From the NCBI GenBank assembly GCA_018883985.1, contig JAHLFA010000006.1, positions 1 to 54,186 on the forward strand: DNA of 54,186 nucleotides. Reading direction: 5' to 3'. The notes under the pieces were generated by a model, which searched no databases, was not told where the DNA came from, and saw only the letters and a list, made by a program, of their open reading frames with translations. The position numbers and the translations under genes were made by a program. Source of the DNA: Candidatus Ruminococcus intestinipullorum. Lineage in GTDB: Bacteria > Bacillota > Clostridia > Lachnospirales > Lachnospiraceae. Each line of letters starts with the position of its first letter. The stretch's first letter is position 1. This document shows, piece after piece, positions 1 to 7,290 of this stretch.

Positions 1-35
1 ATATACAACAACCTTCTTATTCCTATTAAAATAAA

Positions 36-1382
36 TTATTTGATATTGTTTAAAAAAGCCAAATAACCTTTCTTCATTTCGTATAAATCTAATTTAGATA
101 TCACTTCCCATGGAGCATGCATGTTTAGAACTCCAATTCCACAATCTACTACTTGCATACCATAAGAAGCCATAATATATGCAATTGTTCCCCCTCCTCC
201 ACGGTCTACTGCTCCAAGCTCTGCTGTTTGATATATTACATTATTTTGCGAAAAACATTGTCTTAATTTTGCGATATATTCCGCATTTGCATCATTTCCG
301 CCAGATTTTCCACCTTTACCTGAGAATTTACTCAATACTAAGCCTTTGGATAGATAAGCAGAATTTCTACTTTCAAAATACTCGCTATACATTGGGTCAT
401 ATGCTGCTGTTACATCACAAGAAAGCATAAAAGAATTTTGCAAAATCATCTCTTTTTCTTTATATTCTTTGAAATTCACTAACTTTTTTAATGATTGTAT
501 AGAATTTTCAAAAAACTTAGAATGCATGCCTGTTGCACCTACACTCCCAATTTCTTCTTTATCTACAAAAATTGTACATATAGTCCTTTTCGGATTTTCA
601 CATTCTAACATTGCCCTTAATGCTGCAAAGGCACAACTTCTATCATCTTGACCATAGCCTAATATCATACTGTAATCTAGACCACAGTCACGAGCTTTTC
701 CTGCTGGTACAATTTCCAGCTCTGCAGAAATAAAATCTTCTTCTTTGATTTGATATTCTTTATATAAGATATCCAATATTTTAGATTTTACTGTATCATT
801 ATTTCCATTCCCAATTAACAAATCCATCTTTTCAGCATCTATAAATTCTTTTAGCTTCTTTTCTTCTTTATCTCGCCCCAAATGTGGAAGTAAATCAGTA
901 ATTACAAAAGCTGGATCATTCTTCTTTTCTCCAATACATACTTCAATCACTGTTCCATCTAACTTAACTACTACTCCATGAATTGCCAACGGGATACCTA
1001 ACCATTGGTATTTCTTGATTCCTCCATAATAATGGGTGTCAAAGTATGCCAACCCACGCTCCTCATATAAAGGAACTTGCTTGATATCAATTCTTGGGGA
1101 ATCTAAATGTGACCCTAGAATATTCATTCCCTCCTCCAAAGGGGCTGTTCCTATCTGAAATAAAGCAACTATTTTTCCCATATGTGAAATATATACTTTT
1201 TCTCCAGGTTGAATTTGTCGATTCTCTTGCATAAGATTTTCTAAGTTTTTGTAGCCATGTTTTTTGGCTTCTCGTATCACAAAATTCACACATTCTCTTT
1301 CTGTTTTTCCCCGATTCAAGAACTGTTTATAACTTTTAGCAAGTTCTTCTAAGTCTTTTTGCTCCTCTTTCTTACTTTTCAT
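36..1382 (-). CDS. M18 family aminopeptidase (paralogue 1)
   Basis: This 448-residue protein is a dinuclear-metal aminopeptidase of peptidase family M18, expected to be cytosolic and to trim N-terminal residues from peptides. Metal and catalytic motifs are visible in order: SHLDSPR near residue 90, GYGQDDRS near 245, DKEEIGSVGATGMHS near 275, SCDVTAAYDP near 325, GKSGGNDANAEY near 360 and a C-terminal MHAPWEV. It lies directly downstream of a close paralogue (1523-2896) but has its own predicted promoter, and a terminator separates the two, so they are probably separate transcripts. The start is preceded by an AGGAGA-type site. The family is clear; the substrate preference cannot be read from the sequence. 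Confidence 0.93.
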   Translation of the reverse strand: MKSKKEEQKDLEELAKSYKQFLNRGKTERECVNFVIREAKKHGYKNLENLMQENRQIQPGEKVYISHMGKIVALFQIGTAPLEEGMNILGSHLDSPRIDIKQVPLYEERGLAYFDTHYYGGIKKYQWLGIPLAIHGVVVKLDGTVIEVCIGEKKNDPAFVITDLLPHLGRDKEEKKLKEFIDAEKMDLLIGNGNNDTVKSKILDILYKEYQIKEEDFISAELEIVPAGKARDCGLDYSMILGYGQDDRSCAFAALRAMLECENPKRTICTIFVDKEEIGSVGATGMHSKFFENSIQSLKKLVNFKEYKEKEMILQNSFMLSCDVTAAYDPMYSEYFESRNSAYLSKGLVLSKFSGKGGKSGGNDANAEYIAKLRQCFSQNNVIYQTAELGAVDRGGGGTIAYIMASYGMQVVDCGIGVLNMHAPWEVISKLDLYEMKKGYLAFLNNIK

Positions 1383-1424
1383 ATCTTTCTCCTAATTTTG
1401 CATGCTAGCTTTTTATATTGGATT

Positions 1425-1454
1425 ATTATACTCACCTACCCTAAATTTATTCAA
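1425..1454 (-). promoter_or_regulatory. Predicted sigma-A promoter of the first M18 gene
   Basis: Read on the minus strand there is a TTGAAT -35 box (1449-1454), an 18-bp spacer and a perfect TATAAT -10 box (1425-1430), about 40 bp upstream of the start codon. It sits just past the terminator of the preceding gene, the expected place for an independent promoter. Confidence 0.6.
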
Positions 1455-1508
1455 AAAAATACCAGCCCTAAATATTCACAGATTGTGAATATTATTTAAG
1501 ACTGGTAT
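1453..1508 (-). terminator. Rho-independent terminator after the second M18 gene
   Basis: On the minus strand a long stem pairs ATACCAG (from 1508) with CTGGTAT (to 1459), continues with minor mismatches into AATATTCAC/GTGAATATT, and is followed by a run of U (AAAAAA at 1453-1458 on the plus strand). It starts 15 nt after the stop codon at 1523. Confidence 0.85.
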
Positions 1509-1522
1509 CATATATTTTTAAT

Positions 1523-2896
1523 TTATTTTTCAGACATCTGCTCTAAAAAGGCTTTGTAGCCACGATATGCTTCGTACACATCAGCCTTGCTTGTAACTTC
1601 CCAAGGTGCATGCATGCACAAAACAGCAACTCCTCCATCGATTACTTCCATTCCATACTGGGCTAGAATATAAGCGATAGTTCCTCCGCCACCTATATCT
1701 ATTTTTCCCATTTCAGTTAATTGGAATTTTACTTCATTTTCATCAAACACTCTTCTTAATTGAGCAATATACTCTGCATTTGCATCATTGGAACCACTTT
1801 TACCTCTTGCTCCAGTATGCTTATTTAAAACCATTCCATAGCCAAAGAATGGATTTGATTTTTTATCGTATACATCACTATACATTGGATCATATGCTGC
1901 ACCTACATCTGAAGAAATCATCTTAGAATTTGCTAAAACTCTACGTAATTTCATTTCTGTAAAGTTCCCCATCTTTTCTAACATTTCTGCTACAGCATTT
2001 TCAAAAAATCGGGAATTCATTCCTGTGGCACCCACACTTCCTATTTCCTCTTTATCTACTAAGATACAGCAAGAAGTTCTTTTTATATTTTCTGCATCAA
2101 ACATGGCTGCCAAGGATGTATATGCACATACACGGTCATCCTGACCATATGCCATAATCATACTTCTATCAAATCCACAATCTCTTGCTCTTCCTGATGG
2201 TACGACTTCTAACTCTGCTGACATAAAATCATCTTTTTCTATTTGGTATGTATATGCCAAAAGATTCATTATATTTTCAGCGACTGCATCTTTTTCCTCT
2301 CCAACTAATGGACGGCTGCCTACTAAAATATCTAAGGATTCCCCTTCTATAACGGTGGAAGCTTTTTTCTCCATTTGCTTTGAGGAAAGATGAACCAATA
2401 AATCTGTAATTACAAATACTGGATCCCCCTCATTTTCCCCAATAGAAATTTGTACTTTGCTTCCATCTTTACGAACTACTACACCGTGAATCGCCAATGG
2501 AATGGTCACCCATTGATATTTCTTTATTCCTCCGTAATAGTGTGTATCAAGATATGCAAATCCACTTTCTTCATATAATGGATTTTGCTTTAAATCCAAA
2601 CGTGGAGAATCTATATGAGCACCTAAGATGTTCATACCTTTTTCTATCTCTTCCTCTCCTATATGGAATAGTACTATACTTTTTCCCATCCAATCTTGAT
2701 ATAACTTATCCCCTGCTTTTACTTGTGTGACATTGTTGATATTTTTATATCCAGCTAACTCCGCTTGACGAATAATTTCAGTAACACATTCTCTCTCTGT
2801 TTTTCCAGCATCCAAAAAAGCTTTGTAGTTTTCTGTAAGGTGAGATAACTCATCAAGTTGCTTTTGGCTATAAATCTGCCATAAAGATTTTTTCAT
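1523..2896 (-). CDS. M18 family aminopeptidase (paralogue 2)
   Basis: This is a 457-residue cytosolic M18 aminopeptidase, collinear with its neighbour at 36-1382 and sharing its motifs: AHIDSPR, AYGQDDRVC, DKEEIGSVGATGMNS, SSDVGAAYDP, GKSGSNDANAEY and MHAPWEV. I chose ATG 2896 because GGAGG lies just upstream; starting further upstream would translate that ribosome-binding site. The messenger leader is unusual: the hairpin of the RAYT element (2910-2943) ends three bases from the Shine-Dalgarno site. Any native promoter must lie beyond the inserted element, or the gene is now expressed from promoters in the element or from glyQS read-through. Confidence 0.93.
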   Translation of the reverse strand: MKKSLWQIYSQKQLDELSHLTENYKAFLDAGKTERECVTEIIRQAELAGYKNINNVTQVKAGDKLYQDWMGKSIVLFHIGEEEIEKGMNILGAHIDSPRLDLKQNPLYEESGFAYLDTHYYGGIKKYQWVTIPLAIHGVVVRKDGSKVQISIGENEGDPVFVITDLLVHLSSKQMEKKASTVIEGESLDILVGSRPLVGEEKDAVAENIMNLLAYTYQIEKDDFMSAELEVVPSGRARDCGFDRSMIMAYGQDDRVCAYTSLAAMFDAENIKRTSCCILVDKEEIGSVGATGMNSRFFENAVAEMLEKMGNFTEMKLRRVLANSKMISSDVGAAYDPMYSDVYDKKSNPFFGYGMVLNKHTGARGKSGSNDANAEYIAQLRRVFDENEVKFQLTEMGKIDIGGGGTIAYILAQYGMEVIDGGVAVLCMHAPWEVTSKADVYEAYRGYKAFLEQMSEK

Positions 2897-2909
2897 AACT
2901 TCCTCCTTC

Positions 2910-2943
2910 GGGGACGTAGTCAATTCAATTTGACTACGTCCCC
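2910..2943. repeat. REP-like palindrome A (outer end of the RAYT element)
   Basis: This is a perfect hairpin: 14-bp arms starting GGGGACGTAGT and ending ACTACGTCCCC around a 6-nt loop (2924-2929). It is the outer left end of the transposase element and has the same core as palindromes at 3829-3860 and 7246-7289. It abuts the ribosome-binding site of the second M18 gene, so it would form a stem just upstream of that gene's start on the messenger. Confidence 0.9.
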
Positions 2944-2954
2944 GATTTCAATCA

Positions 2955-2986
2955 AGTATGTCCCAAACTGAATTTTGCCCTGTCCC
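2955..2986. repeat. Left inner inverted repeat of the RAYT element
   Basis: This 32-bp sequence begins AGTATGTCCC and ends GCCCTGTCCC. It is the inverted counterpart of 3785-3816 with three mismatches. It contains two GTCCC boxes (2960-2964 and 2982-2986), 22 bp apart and 22 bp from the box in the outer hairpin. Confidence 0.88.
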
Positions 2987-2996
2987 TTTTTTGTAA

Positions 2997-3764
2997 TTAT
3001 TTCTCCATTATACTGTTTTTTACATAAAAATACAATTCTTCAGTTCTTTTTTTGGATATTTTTAATGATTTTATTAAATCTGATTTATATTGCATCCTTA
3101 ATTCTCGGTCTTCTATTACTTCTTTTACATTCTCTAAATTTTCAACATGTGCTTTTTGATAAATCATAGAAATAGCAATTTCCTCCTGCTGCCTCTTTAT
3201 TTCATCTGGAATATCAATAAAAACCTGCTTAGAAGTTTTTTCATGATATATCAAATATTCTTCAAAATCTGCAAACTCATTTTTATATATTTTAATTGCA
3301 GATTTATGCAATAACTTTATATCTTCATGCTCATACTCCTTTAAACTACTATATTTATAATTTAAAGGCTTCTTTACAATATTGGCCTTCACAGGATTTA
3401 GATGTATATATCTCATACAATTCCAAAAATATCGTGCTGATTCTACACATTCACTAGAAAACCTATTTTGAAACACATGTCCATTTCTCTGATGTTTATA
3501 ATTATAATATTCTGCGAATTCGGCTAGAACTACTGCCATATATGATGATAAGATTTTTAATTCTGAACGAATTAAAAGATGAATATGATTTGACATTATA
3601 CAATATGAAAAAATTTCAACAGGATACTTTTTTAAATGTTTGCCCATTAATTTCATAACCTGTCGCTTTTCGCAATTTTGATTAAATATACGTTCCTTAT
3701 TGATACCTTTTGCAACAACATGATACATCCCTGTGCTACTTTCACAACGTCTTTGCCTAGGCAT
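2997..3764 (-). CDS. REP-associated tyrosine transposase (RAYT, IS200-like Y1)
   Basis: This 255-residue single-strand transposase belongs to the Y1/HUH superfamily. The N-terminus RRCESSTGMYHVVAKG is typical of RAYT proteins. The metal-binding HUH motif is SNHIHLLI near residue 60, and YIHLNPVKANIV near residue 120 is the hallmark block that I take to contain the nucleophilic tyrosine. Residues from about 185 to 255 form a Lys/Glu-rich helical tail ending in a possible helix-turn-helix (IKSLKISKKRTEELYFYV), perhaps for DNA binding. GAGGTGAAG precedes the ATG. The gene is intact and fills the space between the inverted repeats. The family is clear; activity is not shown. Confidence 0.93.
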   Translation of the reverse strand: MPRQRRCESSTGMYHVVAKGINKERIFNQNCEKRQVMKLMGKHLKKYPVEIFSYCIMSNHIHLLIRSELKILSSYMAVVLAEFAEYYNYKHQRNGHVFQNRFSSECVESARYFWNCMRYIHLNPVKANIVKKPLNYKYSSLKEYEHEDIKLLHKSAIKIYKNEFADFEEYLIYHEKTSKQVFIDIPDEIKRQQEEIAISMIYQKAHVENLENVKEVIEDRELRMQYKSDLIKSLKISKKRTEELYFYVKNSIMEK

Positions 3765-3784
3765 ATCTTCACCTCACTTAATTT

Positions 3785-3816
3785 GGGACAGGGCAAAACT
3801 CAATTAGGGACATACT
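3785..3816. repeat. Right inner inverted repeat of the RAYT element
   Basis: This 32-bp sequence begins GGGACAGGGC and ends GGGACATACT, the inverted counterpart of 2955-2986. The GGGAC boxes at 3785 and 3807 are 22 bp apart, and the next one, at 3829, is the arm of hairpin B. Confidence 0.88.
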
Positions 3817-3828
3817 CGTCATTAATAC

Positions 3829-3860
3829 GGGACGTAGTCAAATTCAATTCACTACGTCCC
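3829..3860. repeat. REP-like palindrome B (outer end of the RAYT element)
   Basis: A 10-bp arm, GGGACGTAGT, pairs with ACTACGTCCC (3851-3860) around a 12-nt loop that pairs partially. It forms the right outer end of the element. It lies 6 bp past the glyQS stop codon, so on the glyQS messenger it makes a 3' hairpin with no U tract. Confidence 0.88.
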
Positions 3861-3866
3861 CAATAT

Positions 3867-5258
3867 TTAAAATTCAAATTTTCTCTCAAAATATGCTTTT
3901 AAATCTTCTATCTTCACTCTTTCCTGCTCCATTGTATCTCTATCACGAACAGTCACAGCTCCATCAGTCTCCGATTCAAAATCATATGTTACACAGAATG
4001 GTGTACCAATCTCATCCTGACGACGATAACGTTTCCCTATATTTCCACGATCATCAAACTCACAATTATAAGTCTTACTCAACTGTGCAAACACCTTCTC
4101 TGCACCCTCATTCAACTTCTTAGATAACGGAAGAACCCCAATCTTAACAGGTGCTAATGCTGGATGAAAACGAAGAACTGTACGAGTATCTCCTCCTTCT
4201 AATTCTTCTTCATCATATGCACTACAAAGGAATGCAAGAACCATACGATCCGCCCCTAAAGATGGTTCAATTACATAAGGGATATACTTTTCCTTTTTCT
4301 CATCATCAAAATATGTTAAATCTTGCTTTGATACTTCCTGATGTTGAGTTAAATCATAATCGGTTCTATCGGCAATTCCCCAAAGTTCTCCCCAACCAAA
4401 AGGAAATAAAAATTCTACATCTGTAGTCGCTTTGCTATAGAAACTTAATTCTTCTGGACTATGGTCACGATAACGTACTTCGTCTTCTTTTAATCCCAAA
4501 GAACTTAACCAATTCAAACAAAAATTCTTCCAATAATTAAACCATTCTAAGTCTGTCCCTGGCTCACAGAAAAATTCAAGTTCCATCTGCTCAAACTCTC
4601 TTGTACGGAAAGTAAAGTTCCCTGGTGTAATTTCATTACGGAAAGACTTTCCAATTTGGGCTATACCAAATGGAATCTTCTTTCTGGATGTTCTCTGTAC
4701 ATTTTTAAAGTTCACAAAAATACCTTGTGCTGTTTCTGGTCTCAAATAAACAACGTTTTTCGCATCTTCTGTAACACCTTGAAATGTTTTAAACATCAAA
4801 TTAAACTCTCTAATATCTGTAAAGTTGTGCTTTCCACAAGAAGGACAATTAATCTGATGCTCTTCAATATAAGCAGTCATTTCCTCTTTAGACCATGCAT
4901 CTACGCTACCCTCTATTTCAATTCCATGCTCCTGCATGTAATCTTCGATAAGCTTATCTGCTCTAAATCTTTCTTTACACTCCTTACAATCCATCAAAGG
5001 ATCGCTAAATCCACCTAAATGACCAGATGCAATCCATGTTTGAGGATTCATTAAAATAGCACAATCCACACCTACATTATATGGACTTTCCTGCACAAAT
5101 TTTTTCCACCATGCTTTTTTTACATTATTTTTAAGCTCTACACCAAGATTACCATAATCCCATGTATTTGCAAGACCTCCATAAATCTCAGAACCTGGAT
5201 ACACAAAACCTCTCGATTTTGCCAGAGCCACGATTTTATCCATTGTCTTTTCTACCAT
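3867..5258 (-). CDS. glyQS: Glycine--tRNA ligase (single-chain, alpha2 type)
   Basis: This class II synthetase charges tRNA-Gly. It is the single-chain dimeric form common in Firmicutes and actinobacteria rather than the GlyQ/GlyS pair. Visible features include the N-terminal [14 protein letters not shown] block, a CxxC pair (CKECKERF) and a second one (CPSCGKHNF), motif 2 ([26 protein letters not shown]), [12 protein letters not shown] and motif 3 near [10 protein letters not shown]. The length of 463 residues is normal. ATG 5258 was chosen because GAGGA lies 7 nt upstream; a GTG five codons earlier would put that site inside the gene. It has its own promoter, and no T-box leader fits in the 75-bp gap. 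Confidence 0.96.
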   Translation of the reverse strand: MVEKTMDKIVALAKSRGFVYPGSEIYGGLANTWDYGNLGVELKNNVKKAWWKKFVQESPYNVGVDCAILMNPQTWIASGHLGGFSDPLMDCKECKERFRADKLIEDYMQEHGIEIEGSVDAWSKEEMTAYIEEHQINCPSCGKHNFTDIREFNLMFKTFQGVTEDAKNVVYLRPETAQGIFVNFKNVQRTSRKKIPFGIAQIGKSFRNEITPGNFTFRTREFEQMELEFFCEPGTDLEWFNYWKNFCLNWLSSLGLKEDEVRYRDHSPEELSFYSKATTDVEFLFPFGWGELWGIADRTDYDLTQHQEVSKQDLTYFDDEKKEKYIPYVIEPSLGADRMVLAFLCSAYDEEELEGGDTRTVLRFHPALAPVKIGVLPLSKKLNEGAEKVFAQLSKTYNCEFDDRGNIGKRYRRQDEIGTPFCVTYDFESETDGAVTVRDRDTMEQERVKIEDLKAYFERKFEF

Positions 5259-5296
5259 AATCCTGTTCCTCACATTCTTTTTATCAACTTCTAAAT

Positions 5297-5325
5297 ATTA
5301 TAACGGCTTACTATATTTTTTTCAA
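5297..5325 (-). promoter_or_regulatory. Predicted sigma-A promoter of glyQS
   Basis: On the minus strand TTGAAA (5320-5325), a 17-bp spacer and TATAAT (5297-5302) form a near-consensus promoter between recO and glyQS. The leader to the ATG at 5258 would be about 30 nt, too short for a T-box. Confidence 0.75.
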
Positions 5326-5347
5326 GCAATACCTAGCTCTTCTTATT

Positions 5348-6088
5348 TTAAATCAATGTCTCCAATATTTCTAACGATTTAAATTTCTTATCTATGTATA
5401 ATGTTCTATATCGTTCCATGATTTTATCAAGTTGTTCCATCACTTCTTCATTTACCAAAAAAGTATACAACTTTTCAATAGAACTACTCTCTATGTATTG
5501 CATTGTATATAAAGTAGAATTTTTCAAATAAATTCCATCCACTACATCTCTAAGGCAATCGTGACAAAGCACACCTCCACGCTGTGCACTAAACATAAAA
5601 TCTTGCGAAGATTTCCCACAAGAAACACATTGAAAAACCTGTGGACCTTCCCCATTTATGCAAACTGTTTTCAGTTCAAAAATATAACGAATAAGTTGAT
5701 TAGGTATCTTAGAATTTGTCAATGCCTTCATCGTTTGATAAAGCAACTTTAACATTTCCCTTTCATCATTTGCTTCTTTTACATAATAACTTGCAAACTC
5801 CAGAAAATAAAAGCCATAATATGCCCCTTCAATATCGGTTCTTAATTCTGAAAAATAATTTTTAATATTTGCTGACTGAATAGTATAAGAATTTCTCCCC
5901 TCATAAATAGTAAATTCTCCAAAAGAAAAAGGGGTGACTGCACCCATTAAAGGACTATTGATTCTCCGAGAGCCCTTTGCAAATGCAGAAATCTTCCCTT
6001 GTTCTTTGGTTAGTATTACAACTCTTTTATCATATTCTCCAACAGGTGTTGCCGAAAGCACCATTCCCGTTACTACAATTTGATTCAC
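5348..6088 (-). CDS. recO: DNA repair protein RecO
   Basis: RecO works with RecF and RecR to load RecA on SSB-coated single-stranded DNA. The 246-residue protein starts with the OB-fold segment VTGMVLSATPVGEYDKRVV and has the four-cysteine zinc site of Firmicutes RecO (CVSCGKS and LCHDC near residues 155-180). The start is a GTG with AGGAG nine bases upstream. That start lies inside the preceding small YqzL-like gene, overlapping it by 59 nt in another frame. The era-yqzL-recO order is conserved in Firmicutes and supports the call. Confidence 0.93.
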   Translation of the reverse strand: MNQIVVTGMVLSATPVGEYDKRVVILTKEQGKISAFAKGSRRINSPLMGAVTPFSFGEFTIYEGRNSYTIQSANIKNYFSELRTDIEGAYYGFYFLEFASYYVKEANDEREMLKLLYQTMKALTNSKIPNQLIRYIFELKTVCINGEGPQVFQCVSCGKSSQDFMFSAQRGGVLCHDCLRDVVDGIYLKNSTLYTMQYIESSSIEKLYTFLVNEEVMEQLDKIMERYRTLYIDKKFKSLEILETLI

Positions 6089-6227
6089 TACCTTGTGCTC
6101 CTGATTCTCTTTTCTTTACCGACTGCCCCTCTTTTTTAATTTCTAATTCCTGTTGTGCCATCTTATAAGAAAGGTAATCTTCTATCTTTCCAGTACTGAT
6201 AAACTGTTCCCAATTTTTTTCTATCAT
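6030..6227 (-). CDS. YqzL-like small protein
   Basis: This 65-residue protein begins MIEKNWEQFISTGKIEDYL, resembling YqzL-type proteins (W..F..TG.I..YL.YK) found between era and recO in Firmicutes. The function is unknown. GAGGTGG sits four bases before the ATG. Only the first 30 or so residues resemble the family. The rest (Ser/Gly/Asn-rich) is translated from the region overlapping the start of recO, so the tail may simply be a by-product of the overlap. Translation across it could couple recO expression. Confidence 0.7.
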   Translation of the reverse strand: MIEKNWEQFISTGKIEDYLSYKMAQQELEIKKEGQSVKKRESGAQGSESNCSNGNGAFGNTCWRI

Positions 6228-6297
6228 CGGTCCACCTCTTTTTCATCTGTTATGTTATTAGAGTGTCCGATTCTATTTTCTCTATACTATATAAAAA

Positions 6298-7203
6298 TTA
6301 CCAGCGAGTTTCATCCTCATGATATCCGAAATTTTTCATTTGGAAGTCACTATCTCGCCAATTCTTTTGTACTTTTACCCAAATCTTCAAATTTACTTTA
6401 CAATCCAAAAGTTTTTCTATTTCATATCGTGCTGTGCTACCTATTTTTTTCAGCATACTTCCTTGTTTCCCAATAATAATCCCTTTATGAGAATCTCGTT
6501 CACATACAATTGTTGCATCAATATGCATTACCTTATTTTTCATTTTCATCATATCAATTGCCACTGCAATTCCATGAGGTATTTCTTCCTGAAGTGCATG
6601 CAATGCTTTTTCACGAATAATCTCAGCTACAATTTGACGTTCTGGTTGATCTGTCACCGTATCCTCATCATAAAATTGAGGACCATAAGGCAAATATTTC
6701 AAAATAACTTTAATTAACTCCTCTGTGTTATCCCCTGTTCTTGCTGAAACTGGAACAATTTCCGCAAAGTCATATTCTTTTCGGTAAGTATCTATCGATA
6801 ATAAAATCTCCTCTTTTTTCACCATATCTGTTTTATTAATTACCAAAATAACAGGGGTATTCACTCGTTTTAATTGCTCGATAATATGATTCTCTCCCGC
6901 ACCTATAAATGTAGAGGGTTCCACAAGCCATAGCACAACATCTACCTCGTTTAGAGTTCTCTGTGCTACATTCACCATATATTCACCCAGTTTATTCTTT
7001 GCTTTATGAATTCCAGGTGTATCCACAAAAACAATCTGCCCCTCATCTGTTGTCAATACCGTTTGAATTCTATTTCTCGTGGTCTGTGGCTTATTCGACG
7101 TAATCGCAATCTTTTGACCAATCAACAAATTCATTAATGTAGATTTGCCTACGTTGGGTCTTCCAATTAAGGTTACAAAACCCGATTTAAAATTATTATC
7201 CAT
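6298..7203 (-). CDS. era: GTPase Era
   Basis: Era is a ribosome-assembly GTPase that binds the 3' end of 16S rRNA. The 301-residue protein has G1 GRPNVGKST, G3 DTPGIHK, G4 NKTD and a C-terminal KH domain with GIIIGKQGSMLKKIG. I chose ATG 7203 because GGAGG is just upstream and the protein then starts MDNNFKSGFVTLIG; an upstream in-frame start would translate the REP-like repeat at 7230-7289. No clear promoter is visible between the repeat and the gene, so transcription may come through from the M16 gene. Confidence 0.96.
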   Translation of the reverse strand: MDNNFKSGFVTLIGRPNVGKSTLMNLLIGQKIAITSNKPQTTRNRIQTVLTTDEGQIVFVDTPGIHKAKNKLGEYMVNVAQRTLNEVDVVLWLVEPSTFIGAGENHIIEQLKRVNTPVILVINKTDMVKKEEILLSIDTYRKEYDFAEIVPVSARTGDNTEELIKVILKYLPYGPQFYDEDTVTDQPERQIVAEIIREKALHALQEEIPHGIAVAIDMMKMKNKVMHIDATIVCERDSHKGIIIGKQGSMLKKIGSTARYEIEKLLDCKVNLKIWVKVQKNWRDSDFQMKNFGYHEDETRW

Positions 7204-7229
7204 TCTTACTCCTCCATTTACTCCAATTA

Positions 7230-7289
7230 GGGACACACTGAACTTCAATTGGGGACGTAGTAAAATCAATTTGACTACGTCCCCAATTG
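7230..7289. repeat. Solo RAYT-element end (REP-like palindrome C plus box)
   Basis: This is a transposase-less copy of the element end. A GGGACACACT box at 7230 is followed exactly 22 bp later by GGGACGTAGT (7252), the arm of a hairpin whose 16-bp arms are 7246-7261 and 7274-7289 (each arm carries CAATTGGGG or its complement). The 22-bp spacing matches both ends of the complete element at 2910-3861 while the spacer differs in sequence. The third, innermost box is absent here. The hairpin ends one base from the stop codon of the M16 peptidase gene. Confidence 0.85.
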
Positions 7290-7290
7290 A

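Larger units (their letters stand above)
2910..3861 (-). mobile_element. RAYT/IS200-like element with iterated hairpin ends
   Basis: The element is a single HUH/Y1 transposase gene (2997-3764) framed by inverted composite ends. Each end has three GGGAC boxes on the strand pointing outward. On the right they begin at 3785, 3807 and 3829. On the left the complementary GTCCC boxes begin at 2982, 2960 and 2938. Every step is exactly 22 bp. The inner 32 bp of the ends (2955-2986 and 3785-3816) match as inverted repeats with three mismatches, and the outermost box of each end is the arm of a hairpin. The element sits between glyQS and an M18 gene. RAYT families are known to associate with short palindromic REP sequences; that this transposase acts on these ends is inference. 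Confidence 0.8.

Noticed and set aside
2938-3860. A CRISPR array, because of regularly spaced GGGAC boxes
   Set aside because: The repeats are 5-10 bp, only three per end, inverted around a transposase gene and without cas genes.
5259-5347. A T-box riboswitch ahead of glyQS
   Set aside because: Only about 90 bp separate recO from glyQS, a consensus promoter occupies part of it, and no T-box sequence is visible.
6153-6717. Plus-strand frames of 107 and 132 codons opposite era
   Set aside because: They are rich in Phe/Ile/His/Leu as expected from the reverse complement of AT-rich coding DNA and overlap the intact era gene.
7204-7269. An upstream extension of era by 22 codons
   Set aside because: The extension translates the REP-like repeat and the ribosome-binding site; Era proteins normally begin close to MDNNFKSGFVTLIG.
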